Shown: piece after piece, positions 13,801-19,994 of the stretch
Layout of the letters: each line of letters starts with the position of its first letter
How positions within the stretch are numbered: the first letter of the stretch is position 1
NCBI GenBank assembly: GCA_947625455.1
Contig: CANQOJ010000018.1
Span: forward strand, 1 to 19,994
Reading direction: 5' to 3'
Length of the DNA: 19,994 nucleotides
Origin: an uncultured Clostridia bacterium
Lineage (GTDB): Bacteria > Bacillota > Clostridia > Oscillospirales > Ruminococcaceae
The notes under the pieces: model-generated
The model's database searches: none
What the model saw: the letters and a program-made list of their open reading frames with translations, nothing else
What the model was told of the DNA's origin: nothing
Translations under genes and position numbers: made by a program

Positions 13801-15159
13801 CTACATCGGAAAACCGCCCATGCCGTTCATGTTCATAGGAAATTTCGGGAAGCGTTTTTTCTTTCCCTTGCCCGAAAATCCCATTTGCTTCATAACTTTC
13901 TGCATCTGGTCGAACTGTTTTAAAAGCTGATTTACTTCTTCAACGGAAGTTCCCGAACCTGAGGCTATTCTGCGCTTTCTCTTGCCGTCTATGATTGACG
14001 GCTTTTCGCGCTCGCGCTTTGTCATAGAGGAGATGATTGCCTTTGAATGGGGCATTTTCTTTTCGTCTATATCTTCGTCCTTGACTTTGCCCGCAACGCC
14101 CGGTATCATATTCAGCAGGCTTTTTATGTTGCCCATTTTCTCAATCTGCTCAAACTGCGCGTACAAGTCATTTAAGTCGAACTTGTTCTCTTCAAGCTTC
14201 TTGACGGTTTTAAGCGCTTCTTTTTCGTCAAGTGCGCTTTTCGCCTTGTCAATAAGCGTCAGCACATCACCCATTCCGAGTATTCTTGACGCCATTCTGT
14301 CGGGATAAAACGGCTCCAAATCGTCGGGCTTTTCGCCTATGCCCGCAAACTTTATCGGCTTTCCCGTAATAGCCAGCACCGTCAGCGCCGCGCCGCCCCT
14401 TGTATCGCCGTCAAGTTTTGTCAGCACAACGCCCGTTATGTCAAGCGCCTCGTTGAAACTCTCCGCAACGTTTACTGCATCTTGTCCCGTCATAGCGTCA
14501 ACTACAAGCAGTATCTCGTGAGGAGAAGTTTTAGCCTTGATGTTTTTAAGCTCGTCCATCAGTGTTTCGTCAATATGCAGACGTCCTGCCGTATCTAACA
14601 GCACCGTGTCAAACCCTTGGTCTTTTGCGTATTTTATGCCGTGTTCGGCGATTTCAACGGGATTTCCCTGTCCCTCCTCGAAAACGTGCGCGCCGACTTT
14701 TTCGCCAACTATCTTCAATTGCTCAATCGCCGCAGGACGGTAAACGTCGCACGCAACCAAAAGCGGTCTGCGGTTTTGACCTTCAAGCCATTTCGCAAGC
14801 TTCGCACAATGCGTTGTCTTACCTGCGCCCTGAAGTCCGCACATCATAATAATGCACGGAGGTTTTGACGGGAAATCAAGCTTTGCGGTTGACGTGCCCA
14901 TAAGCTCGATAAGCTCGCTGTGGACAATGTCAATAACCTGCTGTGCGGGCGTGAGGCTCTCCATAACCTTTGCGCCGACAGCTTTTTCGCTGACCTTGTT
15001 TACAAAATCCTTTGCGACTTTAAAGTTTACGTCTGCGTCAAGAAGCGCCATTCTCACCTCGCGCATAGCGTCCTTTATATCCTTTTCGGTGAGTTTTCCG
15101 CGGTTTTTAAGCTTGCCGAAAACATTATTAAGTTTTGTCGAAAGTCCCTCAAAAGCCAT
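13801..15159 (-). CDS. ffh: Signal recognition particle GTPase Ffh (SRP54)
   Basis: 452 residues from the ATG at 15159, giving MAFEGLSTKLNNVFGKL, the standard Ffh start. AAGGGGTGA sits 8 bases upstream, so the GTG at 15168 is rejected. The N domain (to about 85) is followed by the G domain with P-loop GLQGAGKTTHCAKL, DTAGRLHIDE and TKLDGDTRGGAAL. The M domain has GSGTSVEEVNQLLKQFDQMQ and the Met-rich end (MNMNGMGGFPM) that binds 4.5S RNA and signal sequences. Ffh delivers nascent membrane proteins to FtsY and SecYEG. It follows ylxM, its usual partner, by 35 bp. Confidence 0.97.
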   Translation of the reverse strand: MAFEGLSTKLNNVFGKLKNRGKLTEKDIKDAMREVRMALLDADVNFKVAKDFVNKVSEKAVGAKVMESLTPAQQVIDIVHSELIELMGTSTAKLDFPSKPPCIIMMCGLQGAGKTTHCAKLAKWLEGQNRRPLLVACDVYRPAAIEQLKIVGEKVGAHVFEEGQGNPVEIAEHGIKYAKDQGFDTVLLDTAGRLHIDETLMDELKNIKAKTSPHEILLVVDAMTGQDAVNVAESFNEALDITGVVLTKLDGDTRGGAALTVLAITGKPIKFAGIGEKPDDLEPFYPDRMASRILGMGDVLTLIDKAKSALDEKEALKTVKKLEENKFDLNDLYAQFEQIEKMGNIKSLLNMIPGVAGKVKDEDIDEKKMPHSKAIISSMTKREREKPSIIDGKRKRRIASGSGTSVEEVNQLLKQFDQMQKVMKQMGFSGKGKKKRFPKFPMNMNGMGGFPM

Positions 15160-15164
15160 TATGC

Positions 15165-15173
15165 TCACCCCTT
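15165..15173 (-). promoter_or_regulatory. Strong ribosome binding site of ffh
   Basis: AAGGGGTGA, with 5 bases between its last base and the ATG at 15159 (8 from the GGGG core). It overlaps the alternative GTG start at 15168 and so rules that start out. Confidence 0.75.
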
Positions 15174-15194
15174 ATATTCAAATTATACTTAAAT

Positions 15195-15533
15195 TTACAT
15201 TGCGTTTTCAATTTCGGAAAGTATTTCCGAAAGCCTTGAAATATTATCGTCGGAATTTTCGTCAAGGCTTTTCAAAATCTCTCTTGCCTGCGAAATTTTC
15301 TCTGTTACGAATTTCAGCCTTTTTGCGTTTCCCAGAATTTCTTCAAACTCCAGAAGCCGTTTTTCGCCTTTTTTCCTTGCGTCATTTGCGGCAGGGCGCG
15401 AAATCCCGCCCATTTCCTCGGCAATTTCCGACAGCGACAAATCGGAATTGTATTTTAAATCAACCGCCTCGCGCTGATTTTTCGAGAGCAATTCCCCGTA
15501 AATATCAAGCAAAAGCGCAAAATTTTCTTCCAT
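15195..15533 (-). CDS. ylxM: YlxM-family helix-turn-helix protein (UPF0122)
   Basis: 112 residues, typical for the YlxM/p13 family. It starts MEENFALLLDIYGELLSKNQ, followed by REAVDLKYNSDLSLSEIAEE and a sigma-region-4-like HTH (MGGISRPAANDARKKGEKRL). Family members precede ffh in most Firmicutes and in streptococci modulate SRP activity. The ATG at 15533 has GAGG 5 bases upstream. A longer open frame to 15806 runs through the promoter and is rejected. It is the first gene of the operon, with a consensus promoter at 15577-15605. Confidence 0.9.
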   Translation of the reverse strand: MEENFALLLDIYGELLSKNQREAVDLKYNSDLSLSEIAEEMGGISRPAANDARKKGEKRLLEFEEILGNAKRLKFVTEKISQAREILKSLDENSDDNISRLSEILSEIENAM

Positions 15534-15576
15534 ATCCGCCTCTGTATCATAAAAATACTTTACACCGACAAGATGT

Positions 15577-15605
15577 ATTATAACAGATACTTTCCGATTT
15601 GTCAA
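15577..15605 (-). promoter_or_regulatory. Consensus sigma-A promoter of ylxM-ffh-rpsP-khpA
   Basis: TTGACA (15605-15600), 17 bp, TATAAT (15582-15577), with TG before the -10. A perfect match to consensus, 44 bp before the ylxM start. Confidence 0.9.
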
Positions 15606-15645
15606 GGGGGATTTGTGAATTTTCTTAAAATTTTGAAAAAACCGC

Positions 15646-15674
15646 TTTTCAAAACTCGCGTTGTATGGTATAAT
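15646..15674 (+). promoter_or_regulatory. Extended -10 promoter of the membrane protein-lepA-hemW operon
   Basis: TTTTCA (15646-15651, weak -35), 17 bp, TATAAT (15669-15674), with TGG before the -10. It is divergent from the ylxM promoter, with about 40 bp between their -35 boxes. Confidence 0.7.
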
Positions 15675-15705
15675 TAAGGTGTATGTTTTACAGAAAGGAA
15701 AAAGT

Positions 15706-16320
15706 ATGTCTAAAGCTAAAGAAATATTCTTAAAACTTTTGCCGATGCTTATTGTTCTTGTATCTACGGGAATATTTATGTTTGCGATAAAATTTGTTAT
15801 CGGCATTTTCTATGATCCCAAAGACACGGTGTATGAAAAAACCTATGGGGAAGAAAAGTTTGTCGTTGTTCAGTGTTATCAGAACCCGTCAAGTCATTAC
15901 TACGTCTACCCGGAGGGGTATGTGTTCAATGCCGATAACTTCAAAAATGTCGCGTCAGAACACGACAAATCCCACATAAAAGACGAGCCTATAGCCATTT
16001 TCACCCTCAACGAAACCCCGCTCAATATGGACAATACCGTTGTAAAAACGCTGATAAAATCAAGCGAACTTACGGCTATTCAATTCGGCGAGTTTGTGAT
16101 TTACAGGCTTGAGGGGGAATACGGGGTGTTCGCGCCTTTGCGTGAATACAAGCAGAGCGCGACAAAGCGAAAGAACGATTTATATGTTGTACGGCAATTG
16201 CTGAAAAAAGAGCAGTACAAAAATTTCGACCTGCCCGAATGGGAGAGCGAAGAGGATTTTTTAAAACAGCTTGAACTTATTGAACTGCATCTTGACGCCG
16301 AATACAACGAGGATTTATAA
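15706..16320 (+). CDS. Unrecognised one-span membrane protein
   Basis: 204 residues. The start at ATG 15706 follows AAAGGA by 6 bases; a TTG in the same frame at 15661 overlaps the -10 box and is rejected. A positively charged N-terminus (MSKAKEIFLK) and one hydrophobic segment (about 11-33, LLPMLIVLVSTGIFMFAIKF) suggest N-in topology or an uncleaved signal anchor. A roughly 170-residue soluble domain follows, rich in Tyr and acidic residues at its end. I recognise no domain. It begins an operon with lepA 21 bp downstream, but that spacing alone does not show shared function. Confidence 0.75.
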   Translation: MSKAKEIFLKLLPMLIVLVSTGIFMFAIKFVIGIFYDPKDTVYEKTYGEEKFVVVQCYQNPSSHYYVYPEGYVFNADNFKNVASEHDKSHIKDEPIAIFTLNETPLNMDNTVVKTLIKSSELTAIQFGEFVIYRLEGEYGVFAPLREYKQSATKRKNDLYVVRQLLKKEQYKNFDLPEWESEEDFLKQLELIELHLDAEYNEDL

Positions 16321-16341
16321 CGCAGTGAAAGGAGAAAAGTC

Positions 16342-18153
16342 TTGGAAAATTATCTTGATAAAATCAGAAATTTCTGCATAATCGCGCATATCGACCACGG
16401 AAAGTCAACTCTTGCCGATAGAATTTTGGAGCAGACCGAAACCGTTGCCCTGCGCGATATGGAAGAACAACTGCTCGACAATATGGACATTGAACGCGAA
16501 AGAGGAATAACCATAAAAGCGCGTGCGGTACGGCTTAAATACAAGGCTGACGATGGGGAGGAATACATCTTTAACCTTATTGATACGCCCGGTCACGTTG
16601 ACTTCAACTATGAGGTGTCGAGGTCGCTTGTGGCGTGCGAGGGGGCGGTGCTTATTGTTGACGCGTCGCAGGGAATTGAAGCGCAGACGCTTGCAAACAC
16701 ATATCTTGCGGTTGAAAACGACCTTGAGGTTGTGCCTGTCGTAAACAAGATAGATTTGCCCTCGGCGCACCCCGAAGAAGTAAAGCGCGAAATTGAGGAC
16801 GTTATCGGAATTGAAGCAATGGACGCGCCCGAAATTTCTGCAAAAATGGGAATAAATATCCGCGCGGTTATGGAAGAAATAGTAAAGAAAATCCCCGCGC
16901 CGAAAGGTGATATTTCAGCGCCTTTGAAAGCGCTGATTTTCGACAGCTATTACGACAGCTACAAGGGCGTTATCGTATATGTCCGCGTTAAGGAAGGCGA
17001 AGTGAAGCCCGGCGATAAAATCAAAATGATGGCTTCGGGCGCGGAATTTACCGTTGTTGAAACGGGATATATGGGAGCTACGGAGCTTGTTCCCGCAGGC
17101 GGTATAAAAGCGGGCGAAGTAGGATATATCGCCGCGTCAATAAAATCCATAGGCGACACAAAGGTCGGAGATACCGTGACAAACGCCGTAAATCCCGCAA
17201 GCGAAGCGCTGCCGGGATACCGCGAGGTAAGCCCCATGGTGTTCAGCGGAATTTACCCCGCTGACGGCGCGAAATACGGCGATTTGCGCGACGCGCTCGA
17301 AAAACTGCGCCTTAATGACGCGTCATTGTCGTATGAACCCGAAAGTTCAATCGCGCTCGGTTTCGGGTTCAGATGCGGATTTTTAGGGCTTCTGCATATG
17401 GACATAATTCAGGAGAGGATTGAGCGCGAGTATAACCTTGACATCATCACAACCGCGCCGTCTGTTGTGTACAAGCTCGAAATGACCGACGGCACAACGC
17501 GAATGATCGACAACCCCACAAATTACCCCGACACGTCGCTTATTGCGCAAAGCTATGAACCCATGGTAAACGCGCATGTCTACTCGCCGTCGGAATATGT
17601 CGGCAGTATTATGGAACTTTGCCAGAACAGGCGCGGAGTTTTCAAGGATATGAAGTATATTGACGAAAAGCGCGTTGATTTGCACTATGAATTACCGCTC
17701 AACGAAATTGTCTACGACTTTTTTGATGTTCTGAAATCAAGAACGCGTGGGTATGCAAGCTATGACTACGAGATGAAAGGCTTTGCGCCGTCTAAACTTG
17801 TGAAGCTGGACATTATGCTGAACGGCGAAATTATTGACGCGCTTTCGTTTATTATTCATGCCGACAGCGCATATGAAAGAGCGCGGAAAATGGCTGAAAA
17901 ACTCAAAGAGCATATCCCGCGCCAGCTCTTTGAAATCCCCATTCAAGCCTGCATAGGCGGTAAGATTATCGCGCGCGAAACGATAAAGGCGCTCAGAAAA
18001 GACGTTCTCGCGAAATGCTACGGCGGCGACATAACGCGAAAGAAAAAGCTCCTCGAAAAGCAAAAAGAGGGCAAGAAGCGCATGCGTCAGTTCGGTACGG
18101 TTGAAGTACCGCAGGAGGCATTTATGGCGGTATTGAAGCTTGACGACGACTGA
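16342..18153 (+). CDS. lepA: Translation elongation factor 4 (LepA)
   Basis: 603 residues, normal EF4 length. The GTPase domain shows AHIDHGKSTLADRILEQT, ERGITIKARAVRL, DTPGHVDFNYEVSRSL, NKIDLP and SAKMG. Domains II, III and V follow with GFRCGFLGLLHMDIIQERIE. The LepA-specific C-terminal domain ends CYGGDITRKKKLLEKQKEGK then KRMRQFGTVEVPQEAF. LepA is a ribosome GTPase tied to translation initiation and 30S assembly and to stalled or mistranslocated ribosomes. The start codon is TTG at 16342 with AAAGGAG 7 bases upstream. Its stop overlaps the hemW start by one base. Confidence 0.97.
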   Translation: MENYLDKIRNFCIIAHIDHGKSTLADRILEQTETVALRDMEEQLLDNMDIERERGITIKARAVRLKYKADDGEEYIFNLIDTPGHVDFNYEVSRSLVACEGAVLIVDASQGIEAQTLANTYLAVENDLEVVPVVNKIDLPSAHPEEVKREIEDVIGIEAMDAPEISAKMGINIRAVMEEIVKKIPAPKGDISAPLKALIFDSYYDSYKGVIVYVRVKEGEVKPGDKIKMMASGAEFTVVETGYMGATELVPAGGIKAGEVGYIAASIKSIGDTKVGDTVTNAVNPASEALPGYREVSPMVFSGIYPADGAKYGDLRDALEKLRLNDASLSYEPESSIALGFGFRCGFLGLLHMDIIQERIEREYNLDIITTAPSVVYKLEMTDGTTRMIDNPTNYPDTSLIAQSYEPMVNAHVYSPSEYVGSIMELCQNRRGVFKDMKYIDEKRVDLHYELPLNEIVYDFFDVLKSRTRGYASYDYEMKGFAPSKLVKLDIMLNGEIIDALSFIIHADSAYERARKMAEKLKEHIPRQLFEIPIQACIGGKIIARETIKALRKDVLAKCYGGDITRKKKLLEKQKEGKKRMRQFGTVEVPQEAFMAVLKLDDD

Positions 18154-19202
18154 TGAGAGGGATTTATATTCATGTTCCGTTTTGCGTGAAGAAATGCCCG
18201 TACTGCGATTTTTACTCGCTTCCGTTTTCACAGAGCAAGGCAGAGGACTACAAAAACGCCGTTGTCCGAAATCTTTCACGCTATAACGGCGAGCAATTCG
18301 ACACGGTTTATTTCGGAGGAGGCACGCCCTCTCTTATGTACGGGCATATCGCACAGATACTGAACAGCATAAACCGCTCGGAAAACGCCGAGATAACTGT
18401 CGAGTGCAATCCCGAAAGCGCGGACGAAGATGTTTTAAACGCGCTTAAAGCGGCGGGGGTAAACCGTCTGTCATTCGGCGTTCAATCGCTTTGCGAAAAC
18501 GAGTTGTCCGCACTTGGCAGGACGCACGGCGCAAATGAAGCGAAAAACGCTATACTGCTTACAAGCAAGGCGGGGTTTGAAAACATCTCCGCTGACATCA
18601 TGCTTGGGATTTTAAATCAGACGAAAAGTTCTCTTGAAGAAACGATAAACGAACTTTGCGGACTGCCCGTGACGCATGTTTCGGCGTATCTGCTGAAGAT
18701 AGAGGAAAACACGGTTTTCGGGAAAAGGTACGTCGAAATTGCCGACAAAATGCCGAGCGAGGACTTGCAAGCCGAGTTGTATCTCACGGCAGTTGATGCG
18801 CTTGAAAAACACGGACTAAAGCAGTATGAAATCAGCAATTTCGCTAAGTCGGGTTACGAAAGCCGTCACAACCTCAAATACTGGCGCGCGGAGGAATATG
18901 TCGGAATAGGTCCGTCCGCACATTCTTATTATAACGGCAGGCGTTTTGCCGTGGGGAGAAGTCTTGAAAAATTTCTCGGCAGTGAATTTCAGACCGAGGA
19001 AACAACCGAGGAATTTCCCGATAGTGAGGAAGAAAGGATAATGCTTGGACTTAGGTTAAGCGAGGGGATTGACGTAAACGAGAGGATAAAAGGCAGACTG
19101 AAACTTATCCCGCGGGAATATTACAACCTGTCTGACGGCAGGCTTTCGCTTACGCCGAGGGGGTTTCTGGTGTCGAACGAGATAATTGCGATACTGGCAT
19201 AA
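18153..19202 (+). CDS. hemW: Heme chaperone HemW (radical SAM, HemN-like)
   Basis: 349 residues, a little shorter than typical HemW. The radical SAM motif is FCVKKCPYCDF with Cys 11, 15 and 18 and no extra upstream cysteine, which separates HemW-type proteins from true HemN coproporphyrinogen oxidases. FGGGTPS, the SFGVQS motif and the GIGPSAHSYYNGRR region of this family follow. HemW binds heme and inserts it into respiratory enzymes; many members are misannotated as HemN. It is translationally coupled to lepA (TGATG overlap), the usual clostridial and bacillar order, and a strong terminator follows. Confidence 0.93.
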   Translation: MRGIYIHVPFCVKKCPYCDFYSLPFSQSKAEDYKNAVVRNLSRYNGEQFDTVYFGGGTPSLMYGHIAQILNSINRSENAEITVECNPESADEDVLNALKAAGVNRLSFGVQSLCENELSALGRTHGANEAKNAILLTSKAGFENISADIMLGILNQTKSSLEETINELCGLPVTHVSAYLLKIEENTVFGKRYVEIADKMPSEDLQAELYLTAVDALEKHGLKQYEISNFAKSGYESRHNLKYWRAEEYVGIGPSAHSYYNGRRFAVGRSLEKFLGSEFQTEETTEEFPDSEEERIMLGLRLSEGIDVNERIKGRLKLIPREYYNLSDGRLSLTPRGFLVSNEIIAILA

Positions 19203-19208
19203 AAAAAT

Positions 19209-19235
19209 AAAGGGACGTCTTTTGAACGTCCCTTT
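19209..19235. terminator. Bidirectional terminator after hemW
   Basis: AAAGGGACGT (19209-19218) pairs perfectly with ACGTCCCTTT (19226-19235) over a 7-base loop, followed by TT and A/T. It serves hemW and the convergent surface protein gene. Confidence 0.87.
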
Positions 19236-19253
19236 TTATTTACGTTAAGTCAA

Positions 19254-19994
19254 TTAACGTCTCTTCTTCGCTACAACTATCGCTGCGCCTGCGAGGGCAA
19301 CAATTCCGACTGTCATCGCGATACCGCCGAAACCTGTGTCAGCGTTATCTTCCTTGTTGGTGCTTTCAAGTGAACCGTCGGTTGTAATAAGGTATTTGCT
19401 GAAGTGAGTTGTCTTGAACTCAATGCTGTCGCCCTTAACGGTTGCGTTCATATTTGTGTACTTGCCGTTGTCGTCAACATAGTATACATATAATTTATCT
19501 TCGCCCTTTAATGTTTCGGGAACGGGGATCTGAACGGTGATTTCGGTTGTGTTCTTGTCAAGAGAAACAGCCTTTCCGTCCTTATCCTTGAACGAGATGT
19601 CATATGTAACAGTCTTGTCGTTGGTATCAGTGTTCTTAACCGGTTCAACCGCAAGCGTTGCGTCCTTAAGTGTACTATCGGCAAGCGTCTTGGGAACAGA
19701 AACTTCTACATTATTTGTCTCGTTTTTGTAAACTTCGCTCTCGGTTGTGGTGGTGCTGCTGTCAGCAGGTTTGCTCTCATCGGCAGGCTTGCTATCAGCG
19801 GGTTTGCTGTCACTAGGTTCCTTGTCTGCGCTAGGTTTTGAGCTTGTGCTGCTGCTTGAGCTTGCAGGTGTTGTCGAGCTGGAGCTTGTGCTGCTGCTTG
19901 AGCTTTCAGGCTTTGTTGAGCTGGAGCTTGTGCTGCTGCTTGAGCTTTCAGGCTTTGTTGAGCTGGAGCTTGTGCTGCTGCTTGAGCTTTCAGG
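19254..19994 (-). CDS. Ser-rich surface protein, C-terminal part (runs off the window)
   Basis: The frame is open from the window edge to the stop at 19254, giving 246 residues without the N-terminus. In order they are: a Ser/Thr-rich stalk built of a 14-residue repeat (STKPESSSSSTSSS), a second low-complexity stretch of SKPAD units, and a folded-looking domain of about 120 residues. That domain includes VEVSVPKTLADSTLKDATLA, DKTVTYDISFKDKDGKAVSL, YVDDNGKYTNMNA and TTHFSKYLIT. The tail EDNADTG, a hydrophobic segment and KKRR matches the tail of the LRR protein at 962 almost residue for residue. It is probably exported and anchored at the cell surface. The ligand or enzymatic domain would lie outside the window. 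Confidence 0.8.
   Translation of the reverse strand, partial: PESSSSSTSSSSTKPESSSSSTSSSSTKPESSSSSTSSSSTTPASSSSSTSSKPSADKEPSDSKPADSKPADESKPADSSTTTTESEVYKNETNNVEVSVPKTLADSTLKDATLAVEPVKNTDTNDKTVTYDISFKDKDGKAVSLDKNTTEITVQIPVPETLKGEDKLYVYYVDDNGKYTNMNATVKGDSIEFKTTHFSKYLITTDGSLESTNKEDNADTGFGGIAMTVGIVALAGAAIVVAKKRR
19876..19994 (-). repeat. 42-bp tandem repeat in the Ser-rich stalk
   Basis: Units start at 19876, 19918 and 19960 (the last cut by the window edge) and look identical. Each encodes 14 residues of a Ser/Thr/Lys-Pro stalk. More units probably lie beyond the edge. Confidence 0.9.

Noticed and set aside
14852..15583. Plus-strand open frame of 243 residues
   Set aside because: It is antisense to ffh and ylxM, both clearly coding on the minus strand.
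15534..15806. N-terminal extension of the ylxM frame to 203 residues
   Set aside because: The extension crosses the consensus promoter at 15577-15605 and overlaps the start of the divergent membrane protein gene. The 112-residue form has a good ribosome site and family length.
19876..19994. Possible CRISPR array
   Set aside because: The 42-bp units are directly adjacent with no spacers and stay in frame with the surface protein.

Overview
The window looks like a chromosomal segment of an anaerobic Clostridia-class Firmicute, probably from the Oscillospiraceae/Ruminococcus neighbourhood. This rests on Gram-positive gene order (ylxM-ffh-rpsP-khpA; lepA-hemW), strong AGGAGG-type ribosome sites, sigma-A promoters with extended -10 boxes, a giant 2-hydroxyacyl-CoA dehydratase activase-type protein, and Ser-rich surface proteins ending in an NADTG sorting-like tail. 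No RNA gene, CRISPR array, transposase or phage module was seen.

Layout. (1) 1-2488, minus strand: the start of a small secreted protein, dihydrofolate reductase (folA), and a secreted leucine-rich-repeat protein with a poly-Ser stalk. (2) 2702-3010, plus strand: a solitary XRE-family regulator. (3) 3043-10581, minus strand: a three-gene operon reading activase-like protein, then an SPFH/band-7 membrane protein, then the helicase PcrA. It is driven by a strong promoter near 10815-10843 with a roughly 230-nt leader that holds a large palindromic three-arm element. (4) 11009-13147, plus strand: a TIR domain joined to about 24 MORN repeats, with its own strong promoter. (5) 13208-15533, minus strand: ylxM-ffh-rpsP-khpA, the signal recognition particle/ribosome operon, which ends without the usual rimM-trmD-rplS. 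(6) 15706-19202, plus strand: an unrecognised one-span membrane protein, then lepA and hemW, as a tight operon. (7) 19254-19994, minus strand: the C-terminal part of a second Ser-rich surface protein whose tail is almost identical to that of the first.

Most of the window is conserved housekeeping: folate metabolism, DNA repair, protein targeting, translation and heme handling. The accessory signal is concentrated in the TIR-MORN gene, the palindromic element in the adjacent leader, and the two surface proteins. The TIR-MORN protein is the best candidate for a little-described system. The TIR domain suggests an NAD-consuming or signalling enzyme, possibly immune, and the MORN array suggests a membrane-binding or assembly scaffold. 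It is a single gene with no recognisable partner in its own transcription unit, so any system role is inference.
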